From Aromatoleum bremense (GTDB lineage Bacteria > Pseudomonadota > Gammaproteobacteria > Burkholderiales > Rhodocyclaceae): a stretch of 64,000 bases of DNA. Both the position numbers and the translations under genes were made by a program. Shown here piece by piece: positions 55,797 to 64,000 of this stretch. The DNA lies in NCBI RefSeq assembly GCF_017894365.1, contig NZ_CP059467.1, forward strand, positions 1,612,001 to 1,676,000, in the 5' to 3' direction. Numbering within the stretch: the stretch's first letter is position 1; the number at the start of each line of letters is the position of its first letter. The notes beneath the pieces were generated by a model that was not told the DNA's origin, did no database searches, and was given only the letters and a program-made list of their open reading frames with translations.

Positions 55797-56531
55797 TCAT
55801 GCCGTGGCCTTCTTTCGCATCGATTCGCCCTTCAGGGCGAGCTTGTGCGCGGCATGCACGATGCGATCGAGGATCGCGTCGGCGAAGGTCGGGTCGCCGA
55901 GGTAGGCGTGCCAGTGCTCGATCGGCAGCTGGCTGGTGATCACCGTCGAGCGGCTGCCGACCCGGTCGTCGAGGAGCTCGAGCAGATCGCTGCGCTCGGC
56001 CGCCGAAGGCGCCGCCAGGCCCCAGTCGTCGATCACGATCAGGTCGAGCCGGGCCAACTGCATGAGCCGTCGGCTGAAGCTGCCGTCGGCGTGGGCGAGG
56101 CGCAGCTCCTCGAACAGGCGCGGCAGGCGCACGTAGTAGGCCGACAGCCCCTGGCGGCAGGCGGCGTTGGCGAGTGCGCAGGCGAGCCAGGTCTTGCCGC
56201 TGCCGGTGGGGCCGGTGATCAGGCAGTTCTGCGCCTGGCGGATCCAGTGGCAGGTGCCCAGCGCGGCGAACTGGCTGCGCTCGAGCCCTCGCCCGGCGCG
56301 GTAGTCGACATCCTCCAGGCAGGCGCCGCCGACCTTGATACGGGCGGCCTTGAGCAGGCGCTCGATGCGCTTGCTGTCGCGCAGCAGCAGCTCGCGGTCG
56401 ATGAGCTGGGCAAGGCGCTCGTCGAAGGTGAGCGCCTCGATGGCGGGATGGGCGTGTTGTTCTTCGAGGGCGCGCGCCATGCCCTCCAGGCGCAGGGCGC
56501 GCAGTTGGTCGAGGGTGGGGTGGGTGAGCAT
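55797..56531 (-). CDS. istB: IS21 transposition helper ATPase IstB, copy 2
   Basis: Identical in sequence to the 244-residue AAA+ helper of copy 1, with Walker [10 protein letters not shown] and Walker B VIDDWG. It has its own GGAGAAA before ATG 56531. Both copies look intact, so either can supply helper activity. Confidence 0.92.
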   Translation of the reverse strand: MLTHPTLDQLRALRLEGMARALEEQHAHPAIEALTFDERLAQLIDRELLLRDSKRIERLLKAARIKVGGACLEDVDYRAGRGLERSQFAALGTCHWIRQAQNCLITGPTGSGKTWLACALANAACRQGLSAYYVRLPRLFEELRLAHADGSFSRRLMQLARLDLIVIDDWGLAAPSAAERSDLLELLDDRVGSRSTVITSQLPIEHWHAYLGDPTFADAILDRIVHAAHKLALKGESMRKKATA

Positions 56532-56598
56532 CGTGGTTTCTCCGGTGCGGGTGGTTAATGGGGTGGGTCGAGCCGTTACGGCGTAACGGCGCTGCGGA

Positions 56599-58137
56599 TC
56601 AGTGGTAGTAGTGCGCACCGCGCAGGTTGGCGTGCGCATCGGGCAGGGCGAGTTCGGCCTGTTGCGGCGCACTCGCCGGCAGCGGTGCGCGATCGAGCCC
56701 GGTCTTGAGCATCGAGGCGAGGTTCTTGTAGCGCATCGCCCCGAGCGCGACGGCGCGGGTGGCGGCGGCCTCCAGCCGTGTGTTGCCGTACTGGCGGGCC
56801 AGGCGCATCAGCCCCAGGCAGGCGCGGTAGCCCTGTTCGGGGTGCGGCATGCGTTCGAGCTGGAAGGCGACCACGCGCTCGGTGTGCGGCCCCACCGTGG
56901 CGCCCCAGGCGATGAGCTTGCTGGGCGACCACTGGCGGTGGGCCTGGTGCGAGGCTGGCATGTGCTCGGTGAGCGTGCTGAAGGCGCCGCGCCGGTGGCT
57001 GCGGGCATGCACCGCCACGCGGCGTCCGCCGGCGAAGCACTCGATGCTCGAGAGCGTGACGCGAAGCTCCAGCACCTGCCCGACCAGCGCGTGGGGCACG
57101 CTGTAGTAGTGGCCGTCGAACTCGACGTGATAGTCGATGTTGGGCTTGGCCTTCTTCCACTGGGCGAACTGGAACGGCGTGGCGGGCAGCGCACGCAGCG
57201 CCGGCTGGTCGAGCGTCTCGAAGGCGCTGCGACGATTGCCCGGCAGGCGCTGGAAGGGGCGTGCGTTGAGATCCTCGAGCAGCTCGGCGATGGCCACGTC
57301 GAGCTCGGCCAGCGAGAAGAAGCGCCGGTGCCGCAGCCGCGCCAGGATCCAGCGCTGCACGATCTGTACGCCCACCTCCACCTTGCTCTTGTCCTGCGGC
57401 TTATAGGGGCGTGCGGGCAGGATCGCCACGCCGTAGTGCTGGGCGAACTCGGCAGTGGTGCGCTGCAATTGCGGCGCGTATCGGTCCGGTTCGCCGACCA
57501 TGGAGCGGGTGTTGTCGGGGACGATCAGCTCGGGCACGCCGCCGATGAAACGCAGCGCCCGCCCCAGCGCCCCCAGCCAGTCGGCTTGTGACTGCGTGGC
57601 CGTGGCGCAGGCGAAAGTGTAGTTCGAGGCCCCGAGCACGGCCACGAAGATCTGCGCCCGAGAAATCTCGCCGGTCTCGGCGTCGACGATCGGCACCGTG
57701 TCGCCCGCGTAGTCGATGAAGAGCTTCTCGCCGGCGCGATGCACCTGGCGCATCGAGCGTTTGAGCCCCTTGGCGAAGTCCCGATAGAGGTCGCAGAAGC
57801 GCGAATACTGGTAGGTCGGCCCGGCCGTCGCCTGGACGTACTCCTCCCACAGCAGTGCGAGCGTGACGTTCTTGCGCTTGAGGCCTTGATGGACGCCGGC
57901 GAGATCGGGCATCCGGTAGCCCACCGCCGTCCCGCGCGGACGCGGCGTCCCGCCCAGCAGTGCGCGCAGGCGCGCCTCGTCGGCCGCCGCCAGTTCGGCC
58001 CAGCTCACGCCGCTGGCCTCAGCCGCCTTCACGTACTTGGCGACGACGCCCTTGGAAATCGACAGCGCGCGCGCGATGCGCTCATGCGAGAGCGCGCAGT
58101 CGTACTTGAGCCGTAACAGCTCCTTGATGTTGTGCAT
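56599..58137 (-). CDS. istA: IS21 transposase IstA, copy 2
   Basis: Identical to the transposase of copy 1 over its full length, with HTH, DDE core ([20 protein letters not shown]) and C-terminal domain unbroken. Start at ATG 58137 by the same reasoning; 58158 and 58212 are alternatives. The 67-bp gap to istB is the same as in copy 1. Confidence 0.92.
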   Translation of the reverse strand: MHNIKELLRLKYDCALSHERIARALSISKGVVAKYVKAAEASGVSWAELAAADEARLRALLGGTPRPRGTAVGYRMPDLAGVHQGLKRKNVTLALLWEEYVQATAGPTYQYSRFCDLYRDFAKGLKRSMRQVHRAGEKLFIDYAGDTVPIVDAETGEISRAQIFVAVLGASNYTFACATATQSQADWLGALGRALRFIGGVPELIVPDNTRSMVGEPDRYAPQLQRTTAEFAQHYGVAILPARPYKPQDKSKVEVGVQIVQRWILARLRHRRFFSLAELDVAIAELLEDLNARPFQRLPGNRRSAFETLDQPALRALPATPFQFAQWKKAKPNIDYHVEFDGHYYSVPHALVGQVLELRVTLSSIECFAGGRRVAVHARSHRRGAFSTLTEHMPASHQAHRQWSPSKLIAWGATVGPHTERVVAFQLERMPHPEQGYRACLGLMRLARQYGNTRLEAAATRAVALGAMRYKNLASMLKTGLDRAPLPASAPQQAELALPDAHANLRGAHYYH

Positions 58138-58408
58138 GGCAATCCGCTCCGCCGGCATCCCCTCGCTCCGTGCAAAGCGCGCAAGGGTAGCCGTGACAAA
58201 GGTGGTTGCCACGCTGGCCGCACAGGCCGTTCCGATTTGATCGTGACCGACGATTCCGACAACGTGACCGGTGATTCCGACGGCGGCCCAAATCGGTCAC
58301 GATCAAATCGGAATCGCCGGTCACGACCTCGGAATCACCGGTCACACCCTTCTCGGAATGGGCGGTCACGATGGGTCGGAATACGCAATGGCACCGAGTG
58401 CAGTTGGT

Positions 58409-58810
58409 TCATGGTCGAGCCCTCCGATGGACTTCGATGGACGCTACGGCCCGGCTGACCTCCGGGTCGCCGTAGACCACATAGCGACGGTCGACCACGA
58501 TCGCGGGAATCTTGACGACGCCCAGTCCCCAGGACTCGGCGACGCCTTGGTAGGCGCGTCCGATTCGGTGTTGGAGTTCCTCGCCTCCTTCGCGGAGGCG
58601 CTGCTGTATGACGGCCGCGGCCCTCACAGGATCGGAGGGCAGCCCCGCAGCCAGCTCGGCCTCGAGGCGAGCCGGCAAATCGAGTTCGATGACGCGCGCC
58701 TCGGCGGTCGGCTGCACGGGATGATGGCTGTCGGTGACGACAAGCACATCGGCCACGGCGAGCGGGCAGAACAAAGCCATGCACAGCCACGTAATCGCCG
58801 CGGCAGTCAT
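58409..58810 (-). CDS. TIGR03757-family integrating conjugative element protein
   Basis: A 133-residue exported protein of the ICE type IV secretion set (PFL_4709-like). A signal peptide (TAAAITWLCMALFCPLAVA) precedes DVLVVTDSHHPVQPTAEARV and DLPARLEAELAAGLPSDP. AYQGVAESWGLGVVKIPAIV, then VDRRYVVYGDPEVSRAV, gives a thioredoxin-like (TraW/TrbC-N-like) ending. ATG 58810 opens the signal peptide. Its stop is 21 bp from IS21 copy 2; the TIGR03756 and TIGR03755 genes that normally follow are missing. Confidence 0.85.
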   Translation of the reverse strand: MTAAAITWLCMALFCPLAVADVLVVTDSHHPVQPTAEARVIELDLPARLEAELAAGLPSDPVRAAAVIQQRLREGGEELQHRIGRAYQGVAESWGLGVVKIPAIVVDRRYVVYGDPEVSRAVASIEVHRRARP

Positions 58811-58935
58811 GGGTCGCCACGAGGCGAGGGATGGAAGTAAGCGAAGGGGTGGAGCCGGCATATTGCGCCTCCGTGGTGTCGATGCGGGTCGTAGTCGAAT
58901 TCAAGGGCGTCCGCGGAGCGACAGAGAATCCGAAG

Positions 58936-58993
58936 CCGGGATGTCCCGGTTTTGGGGGAGCGCTGTCGAAAGAAGGGGAGCCCGAAGGCTCCC
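58936..58993. repeat. Two hairpins downstream of the RadC-like gene
   Basis: CCGGGA-TG-TCCCGG at 58936-58949 is followed on the plus strand by TTTT. GGGAGCC-CGAA-GGCTCCC spans 58976-58993. The second resembles the hairpin at 59791-59807. They lie in the 230-bp gap between the RadC-like and TIGR03757 genes and may be terminators or part of the same palindrome family. Confidence 0.45.
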
Positions 58994-59040
58994 ATGGGGA
59001 TGAACGGCGCATGCCGAGGCTACGAAGTGAACTGGCGCTG

Positions 59041-59535
59041 CTACAGCAGACCGGCTTCGGCGAAGGAGAATGGGCTGCCCTTGCCGACGATGAAGTGGTC
59101 CAGCACCCGGACATCGACGGTGGCCAGGGCGCTCTTCAGCCGCTCGGTGATCGCACGATCAGCGGCCGAGGGCTCGGTGTTCCCCGAGGGGTGCTGATGC
59201 GCCAGGATCAGCGCCGAAGCGTTGAGCGCCAGCGCACGCTGGACCACCACCCTCGGATACACCGAAGTCTGGTCGACCGTGCCCTTGAACAGCGGCTCAA
59301 AGGCGAGCACCTGGTGCTGGTTGTCGAGAAACACGACGGCGAAGATTTCGTTCGGTTCCGCGACCAGTTTCAGGCGCAGGTAGTCGCGCACGGCGGCGGG
59401 ACTGCCCAGCGCCGGACCGGCCTTGAACACGCGGTTCTCCAGCAGGGTGATGGCCTGCCGGATGATCCAGTCTTCGTGCTGGGCGGCGATCAGGGTGAGC
59501 GACTCCGGGCGAGAGTCGGCGATGACAAGAGACAT
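59041..59535 (-). CDS. RadC-like JAB-domain protein of the ICE
   Basis: A 164-residue MPN/JAB-fold protein lacking the N-terminal HhH region of chromosomal RadC. The metal motif is [20 protein letters not shown] (HxHPSG-x8-D), with the Glu in [18 protein letters not shown]. Such short RadC proteins are common on ICEs and plasmids, with no proven role in DNA repair. ATG 59535 has GGAGG upstream. It is the gene between the DsbA-like and TIGR03757 genes, transcribed in the same direction. Confidence 0.85.
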   Translation of the reverse strand: MSLVIADSRPESLTLIAAQHEDWIIRQAITLLENRVFKAGPALGSPAAVRDYLRLKLVAEPNEIFAVVFLDNQHQVLAFEPLFKGTVDQTSVYPRVVVQRALALNASALILAHQHPSGNTEPSAADRAITERLKSALATVDVRVLDHFIVGKGSPFSFAEAGLL

Positions 59536-59730
59536 GGCGAACCTCCAATGGAAGAGATCGGAGGGCGCCTGCCCCTGGAGGGCAAACCCTCCTGGGGACG
59601 ATGGGGATGGAACGGGTGACGAGCGGGCATCCACCACCGCGGATGCGGTGGCTGTTCGCGTCAAGGGATGCGATGCGAACGGGTTTCGATCAACGCGGAC
59701 GAGCCGCGCCGCAGCCTTGAAGATCGATGG

Positions 59731-60597
59731 CTACCTGGGCATGTGAGTCACTCCGGCCTGAAGGCCGGAGCTTCCTCGCCACGATTCAGACGGAGCCTTC
59801 GGCTCCGAGGCAGCGCTTGTCTCGCTGACCCCGGCATGAATGCCGGGGCTTGCGCTCGACCCGTGGTCACCGGCGACGCCGGCGGGCATGTCTGGGGAAT
59901 GGGCGGGTTCGGCTGCGGTCGTGCTGCTGGCGGCAAGCAGGTCGATGGCCGACAGCAAGGCATCGCCTTCGACGGGGCCGTGCAGAAGGAGGGTCTTGCC
60001 GGACTCGCGGTCGCGCAGTTGCAGAGCCGGCGTGGCCGCGATGCCCTGCTGTGCTGCTTCCGCCGCCTGGGCACGGATGACCGCATCGGGGCGATCGCTG
60101 TCGAGACAACCCTGCATGGCTGGCGTGAGGTCGGGATAGCGCAGGCCCTCCGGCAGGCCCTGGCCGTCGCCACGGGTGTGCGCGTAGAGCCACGCCACGG
60201 CTTGCCAGAACGTGGCATGTCCGCCGGTCTCACCCGCGCACTCGGCCAGGCGCGCCCCGGCAGTCGCGGCCGGCTCGTGCATGGACAGCGGCAGGTGGTG
60301 CCACTGCCAGTTCACCTCGGGATGGGCGTCGATCCAGCGCTTGAGCGCGGGGAAGTAGGCCCGGCAGTACGGACACTCCAGGTCGGCGTACCCGACCACC
60401 GTGAAGCGCGCATCGGCACGGCCATACAGCCAGGGCGGGCCGGCCGGTTTCGGCGCTTCGGACCCGGCGGCGACCAGGGACATGGACTCGGTTGCCGGAT
60501 GCGGCGCGCGCAGCAGCATCCACGAGGCCACCGCAATCGTCGCCACGATCAGCAGACCGATCCGGGGATGACGGCGGGCGAAGGAAGGCATGCGCAT
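59731..60597 (-). CDS. DsbA/thioredoxin-fold exported protein of the ICE
   Basis: A 288-residue protein anchored or exported by an N-terminal hydrophobic stretch (RIGLLIVATIAVASWMLL). A DsbA-like fold has VVGYADLECPYCRAYFPALK with the CPYC active site, a helical insert (FWQAVAWLYAHT) and the cis-Pro in GIAATPALQLRD. It probably forms or reshuffles disulfides in conjugation proteins. The last about 50 residues (SPGIHAGVSETSAASE onward) are not family-like and are encoded by three DNA palindromes (59751-59848), so the tail looks acquired. It starts 13 bp after the VirB4-like gene stop. Confidence 0.82.
   Translation of the reverse strand: MRMPSFARRHPRIGLLIVATIAVASWMLLRAPHPATESMSLVAAGSEAPKPAGPPWLYGRADARFTVVGYADLECPYCRAYFPALKRWIDAHPEVNWQWHHLPLSMHEPAATAGARLAECAGETGGHATFWQAVAWLYAHTRGDGQGLPEGLRYPDLTPAMQGCLDSDRPDAVIRAQAAEAAQQGIAATPALQLRDRESGKTLLLHGPVEGDALLSAIDLLAASSTTAAEPAHSPDMPAGVAGDHGSSASPGIHAGVSETSAASEPKAPSESWRGSSGLQAGVTHMPR
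59751..59848. repeat. Cluster of three REP-like palindromes
   Basis: Three perfect hairpins follow one another: CTCCGGCC-TGAA-GGCCGGAG (59751-59770), CGGAGCC-TTC-GGCTCCG (59791-59807) and CCCCGGCAT-GA-ATGCCGGGG (59829-59848). Spacing is about 20 bp. They resemble REP/BIME units or the subterminal hairpins of IS200/IS605-type elements. They lie inside the 3' end of the DsbA-like frame. Confidence 0.7.
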
Positions 60598-60610
60598 CGT
60601 GTCGCTCCCG

Positions 60611-63499
60611 TCAGGCCAGCGTGTCCAGCGCCAGGGGTTCGATGCCCCGCGCACGGTCGATCTTCTCGGCCACGCGGAAGGCGGCATCCAGCTCGCTGAT
60701 GCCGTGCTGCTGCATCAACTGGAAGCGTTCGGCCTTCTCTTCGGGCTCGGTCATTGCCATCGCCAGGTAGAGGCTGGGCGGCACCGCGCGGAACAACACT
60801 TCCATCGACTTGGACAGGATGACGCCCTCGCTGAACTTGCCGGCCTCCTTGCGTGCCGAGAGCATCAGCGCCTTCTGCGAAGCGTTGAGTTCGCGGAAGC
60901 GCGCGATCTTCTCGACTTCATCGGGCGGCATCGACAGGCAGATCCACCACTCGATCATGTTGAGCATGGGCTCGGCCGCCTTCGGCAGGTCGTCCAGGTT
61001 CTGCGTGGCGAGCCAGAACCAGGCGCCGAGCTTGCGCCACATCTTGGTGATCTTGACCACGTAGGGCGCGAGCAGCGGGTTCTTCGTGATGATGTGACCT
61101 TCGTCCGTCACGTTGATGATCGGTCGACCCAGGAACTGGTCGCGCTCGGCGATGTTGTTGACCGTGTTGATGAGCGAGATATAGGCAATCGAGAGTTGGG
61201 CGTTGTAGCCCTCGCGCGCGAAGGTGGCCAGGTCCACGATGGTGATGTCCGCCTCGGGCCACGGCGTGCCGGCGCGGTCGAACATCTCGCCGTCCACGCC
61301 CTGACAGAACATCTCCATGGCGTCAGCCATCTCCAGCAGCCGTGCGCGCCGCATCTCCGGCAGCGTGGCATCGCGTGCGCGCTCGCGCAGTGCGTCGCGC
61401 ACATCGCGGGTCAGCACCGTGCGCCTCTCCGCTGCGCAGCACTGTGCCGCATCGAGAATGCACTGGCGGATCAGGCTGCGGTCGGCGCGTGTCATGCGCG
61501 CTTCTTCCTTGTCCTCGCCGCCGGTGATCATCAGTCGTGCTGTGATCTCCAACTCGCCGAGCACGTCGCGCTGCTCATCGCCTTCCATGGCCCTGCCGGC
61601 ATCGGTCCGGTCGTCGTCGAGCGCATCGGCGTCCAGCGTCTGTACCTGGCTAGGCGTATCGACCAGGCGCCAGGCGTCGGCGAACGGAGCCAGACTGACG
61701 CCCGCGCCGGGCGCGAGCTTCACCCGATGCACGGTGAGACCCAGCCGTGCGGCGAAGTCGCCGAACAGGCCGAAGCTGTTGCCCGCCTCGACGATGAACA
61801 GGCGCGGCCGATAGATCGCCGTCACCTGATTCAGGATGTTGTTGAGCGTCGCGCTCTTGCCCGAACCCGTGGGGCCGAACAGGAACAGATGCGCGTTCAT
61901 CTGCCGGTCGAGGCGGTTCAACGGATCGAAGGTGATCGGCCCGCCGCCGCGGTTGAAGAACGTGATGCCCGGATGCCCCGTGCCCTGGCTGCGGCCCCAG
62001 ACCGGCGCCAGGTTCGCCGCATGTTGCGCGAACATGAGCTGGGTGTACCACTGGCGCTTGTCGGCCGCCGGATCGAACACGCACGGCAGCCAGCGCAGAT
62101 AGCTGTTCAGCGGCGCCACCTCGTCCTCTTCGCGCACCGGCTGCAGGCCGGCGTTGAGCATCACGTTGACGAGCTGCAGGCCGCGCGCATCGAGCTGGGC
62201 CAGGTCACGGCCGCGCAGGTAGAACGCCAGCGCGCCGCGGTAGAGCTTGTGCGCACTGCCGATCAGGCCGCGCGCCTGCTGCACGTCCTGCCGGGTCTGC
62301 TCCGAGGCCAGGGTCTCGCCGACGGCCTTCCTGGCGAGGTGGTTGAGGTGTGCCTCCAGCACGTCCTGGGGCGTGGCGACCAGCGTCAGGCACATCACCG
62401 TGTCCTCGGGCATCTGGTCGAACAGCGCGTTCATGGCGTCGCCGCCCTTGCGCGTCTCGCCCGTCAGATGGCCCGTCACGGGTGGCGTGCGCAGGCGATC
62501 CATCACGATCACCCGATGCGGCATGCCGTCGAAGAACCACAGGCCGTTCGGCACGTCCGAGCGTGGCTGGCCGAAGAACAGGCGCTGCGCGAAGTCGGTG
62601 CCGCTGGCGAGTTCGATCTCGCCCTCCTCCCGCTCTTCCGGGTAGCGGGTCAGCGCGTAGAAGCGTTCCCGGTCTTCGGCAGTGGCGCCGAGCAAGGTCG
62701 GGTTCGGGTTGAACCAGCGCAGCAGCCAGGCGTGGATGTCCGCCGCGCCGAGACGCCGGGCCTTCACGCCGGCATTCGCCAGCCCGCCGACGAGGCGGTC
62801 GCAGATCGTGGTCAGCGCCTGCTCGGGCGACTGGCCGCGCCGCGAGGCCGGGGCGGCGGACGTGCGGCGGTAGACCACCATGCGCACGCGCCGGACCTGG
62901 CCGCGCCACGGCAGGCGCGTCACGGCAGTGTCCTCGAACAGGCCACCCGGCTTGGCGATGGCCCGCAGGTGATGGGCGAAGAAGCGCAGGTAGAAGTCAC
63001 TGAATGCGCTGCCTTGCGCACGCGGCTGCAGATAGTTCGCCAGCGAGCACAGATAGTTGTCCCAGTTGGCCTCGTCCTGGGCATAGAGCTGCACCACCCA
63101 GGGGTTGTCGTCCAACTCGTCGAAGGAGTCCTGCAGGGCGTTCTCCAGCGCATCGCGCGCCTGCCACAGCCAGGCCATCTCGCGGCCCTCGGTGCCGACC
63201 GGAGCCAGCTCGAAGAAGGCCGCCACCGACTGGCCGTCTTCCAGCAACATGCACTTGCTGCCGGGCAGGTACTCGACCCAGGGCAGCAAGTCCGCGAACG
63301 ACGGCGCGACGCCATAGAGCGCATCGTGGTCGGCCTGGGTGGCCGGCCTGCGCCGGCCCCGGCCGAGCGCGCTGCCCGGCTCGGCGACACCCTGTGCCGC
63401 CAAGGCCGTTACGTGTCGTGCCCAGGCATCATCGGTCGCATCCGCGGCGTCAGCAGGCGATGCGTCGGACTTGCGTGACCACGGCAGCGACCAGGCCAT
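60611..63499 (-). CDS. Conjugative transfer ATPase (VirB4/TraC, PFL_4706 family)
   Basis: The 962-residue motor ATPase of the ICE type IV secretion channel, TIGR03744-like. The N-terminal TraC domain (about 50-480) has SFADLLPWVEYLPGSKCMLL. The ATPase half has Walker A LFLFGPTGSGKSATLNNILN, a Walker B-like INVTDEGHIITKNPLLAPYV and the late motif WFWLATQNLDDLP. The C-terminal FSEGVILSKSMEVLFRAVPP is typical. It overlaps the lipoprotein gene by one base (TGATG) and precedes the DsbA-like gene by 13 bp, the standard ICE order. The frame is unbroken. Confidence 0.9.
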   Translation of the reverse strand: MAWSLPWSRKSDASPADAADATDDAWARHVTALAAQGVAEPGSALGRGRRRPATQADHDALYGVAPSFADLLPWVEYLPGSKCMLLEDGQSVAAFFELAPVGTEGREMAWLWQARDALENALQDSFDELDDNPWVVQLYAQDEANWDNYLCSLANYLQPRAQGSAFSDFYLRFFAHHLRAIAKPGGLFEDTAVTRLPWRGQVRRVRMVVYRRTSAAPASRRGQSPEQALTTICDRLVGGLANAGVKARRLGAADIHAWLLRWFNPNPTLLGATAEDRERFYALTRYPEEREEGEIELASGTDFAQRLFFGQPRSDVPNGLWFFDGMPHRVIVMDRLRTPPVTGHLTGETRKGGDAMNALFDQMPEDTVMCLTLVATPQDVLEAHLNHLARKAVGETLASEQTRQDVQQARGLIGSAHKLYRGALAFYLRGRDLAQLDARGLQLVNVMLNAGLQPVREEDEVAPLNSYLRWLPCVFDPAADKRQWYTQLMFAQHAANLAPVWGRSQGTGHPGITFFNRGGGPITFDPLNRLDRQMNAHLFLFGPTGSGKSATLNNILNQVTAIYRPRLFIVEAGNSFGLFGDFAARLGLTVHRVKLAPGAGVSLAPFADAWRLVDTPSQVQTLDADALDDDRTDAGRAMEGDEQRDVLGELEITARLMITGGEDKEEARMTRADRSLIRQCILDAAQCCAAERRTVLTRDVRDALRERARDATLPEMRRARLLEMADAMEMFCQGVDGEMFDRAGTPWPEADITIVDLATFAREGYNAQLSIAYISLINTVNNIAERDQFLGRPIINVTDEGHIITKNPLLAPYVVKITKMWRKLGAWFWLATQNLDDLPKAAEPMLNMIEWWICLSMPPDEVEKIARFRELNASQKALMLSARKEAGKFSEGVILSKSMEVLFRAVPPSLYLAMAMTEPEEKAERFQLMQQHGISELDAAFRVAEKIDRARGIEPLALDTLA

Positions 63500-63933
63500 C
63501 AGTAGTCCTCCACGCGCTCACCCGGCATCGCGTACTGCACGCGCTGGTAGAGCGGGAACACCGTGCTGTAGCCGGGCACCGGCACCGGGTCGGTGCCCGC
63601 CAGGTGCGGGAACACGTACATCACCAGGTCGGGGTTCGGCAGGCGGTGGAACTGGCGGTAAATCTCGTTCTGCGCGGTGCGGGTGTAGCGCGCCTGCACG
63701 CCGGGCGCCGCCTGCACATCGGCATCGGCCAGCGGCCGGCGCAGGCCCTGGCGCGCGTCGAGCAGTTGCAGCACAGCCTGGCCCCGGCCCGCGCTGCCGC
63801 CGGTCTCCTGATGCCAGATGTCGAGCATGGTGCTGTCGCCGTGCGGCAGCAGCTTCTCCTTGCTGGTGGCGCAGCCGCCGAGCAGGGTGGCCGCCAGCAG
63901 CACGGCGGCCGCGTCAATCCAGATCCGAGGCAT
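63499..63933 (-). CDS. TIGR03751-family conjugative transfer lipoprotein
   Basis: A 144-residue lipoprotein with signal and lipobox AAVLLAATLLGGCATSKEK (Cys about 21). The mature part has MLDIWHQETGGSAGRGQAVL, QARYTRTAQNEIYRQFHRLP, then NPDLVMYVFPHLAGTDPVPV and PGYSTVFPLYQRVQYAMPGE, a strong match to the family. It is probably an outer-membrane VirB7/TraV-like channel part. It overlaps the VirB4 gene start and the end of the gene upstream. Confidence 0.88.
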   Translation of the reverse strand: MPRIWIDAAAVLLAATLLGGCATSKEKLLPHGDSTMLDIWHQETGGSAGRGQAVLQLLDARQGLRRPLADADVQAAPGVQARYTRTAQNEIYRQFHRLPNPDLVMYVFPHLAGTDPVPVPGYSTVFPLYQRVQYAMPGERVEDY

Positions 63934-64000
63934 GAGCTTCTCCGGTGCGGTGGTGGACCCGACGCCCCTTGGCGTCGTAGTCGATGTCGAGCGGCTGCTC
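63914..64000 (-). CDS. C-terminal end of a TIGR03752-like ICE protein
   Basis: A minus-strand frame enters from the window edge and encodes EQPLDIDYDAKGRRVHHRTG then EAHASDLD and stops at 63914, overlapping the lipoprotein start by 20 bp. Position directly upstream of the TIGR03751 lipoprotein is where TIGR03752 (TraB-like) lies in PFGI-1-type elements. Only 28 codons are visible, so the call rests mainly on gene order. Confidence 0.5.
   Translation of the reverse strand, partial: EQPLDIDYDAKGRRVHHRTGEAHASDLD

Larger units (their letters stand above)
55591..58387 (-). mobile_element. IS21-family insertion sequence, copy 2
   Basis: A 2797-bp element, same orientation as the first copy and offset by exactly 8966 bp in every part. 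All encoded proteins are identical to those of copy 1, and no base difference was noticed. It ends TGCGCATTCC (55591) and GGAATACGCA (58378-58387). Flanks TATAGC and ATGGCA give no target-site duplication. It sits between the relaxase upstream region and the 3' end of the TIGR03757 gene, where other conjugation genes would be expected. Confidence 0.92.

Noticed and set aside
46625..58387. A classical composite transposon made of the two IS21 copies
   Set aside because: The outer flanks show no shared target duplication, and IS21 elements are not known to me to form composite transposons readily; rearrangement through repeated copies fits better.
60590..63478. A 962-codon plus-strand open frame opposite the VirB4-like gene
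   Set aside because: Same length as its partner by GC bias, with no recognisable domain; the minus-strand frame has Walker motifs and family features.

Overview
The window is GC-rich chromosomal DNA from a betaproteobacterium. It is most like the Rhodocyclales (Azoarcus, Aromatoleum or Thauera type). This rests on the lptB-rpoN-hpf-ptsN-hprK block, a PEP-CTERM exported protein, an HprK/PtsN phosphotransfer pair in a Gram-negative setting, a Liv-type transporter beside an acyl-CoA ligase, and strong G/C third-position bias. The species assignment is inference; nothing in the window names it.

Left edge (1-1500): a tyrosine-recombinase integrase runs off the window. Its start faces a 3' fragment of a tRNA with a CTT anticodon loop, which marks the right end of an integrated element lying mostly outside the window. 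Core genes follow. At 1.6-6.3 kb are two small proteins (one with an in-frame stop), a hybrid histidine kinase with an OmpR-type regulator, and a divergent acyl-CoA ligase. At 6.7-11.4 kb is a complete Liv ABC importer in the unusual order ATPase, ATPase, binding protein, permease, permease. A divergent class A penicillin-binding protein, a PEP-CTERM protein and a FecR protein with a Gln/Arg-rich tail occupy 11.6-18.1 kb. A dense housekeeping stretch fills 18.2-45 kb: PACE efflux, murB, thiL, pgpA, pncC, recA-recX-lptB-rpoN-hpf-ptsN-hprK, ilvA, a 5-formyl-THF cyclo-ligase, lytic transglycosylase, NDUFA9-like epimerase, GST, cca, hydrolase, MidA methyltransferase, pteridine reductase, ttcA, an FHA protein with a degenerate cyclase domain, a VTT membrane protein and a 1299-residue FAD/Fe-S oxidoreductase.

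Right third (44.9-64 kb): this is accessory DNA. It opens with a MazE/MazF-like pair, then a glycosyltransferase cut off by an IS21-family element. Two apparently identical 2797-bp IS21 copies in the same orientation (46625-49421 and 55591-58387) bracket 6.2 kb. That segment holds a truncated SDR, an XRE regulator, remnants of a DUF3363 relaxase and an ISL3-type transposase, a CecR/TetR regulator with two paralogous coiled-coil proteins (one cytosolic, one exported), and a MobH relaxase. Beyond the second copy is part of an integrative conjugative element of the PFGI-1/ICEclc class: TIGR03757, RadC-like, DsbA-like, VirB4/TraC ATPase, TIGR03751 lipoprotein and the end of a TIGR03752-like gene. 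The genes expected between TIGR03757 and the relaxase are absent, so the element looks rearranged around the IS copies.

Most of the long overlapping reading frames opposite real genes are GC-driven shadows and are left out. The best candidate for something undescribed is the TetR plus twin coiled-coil cassette at 51.2-53.4 kb.
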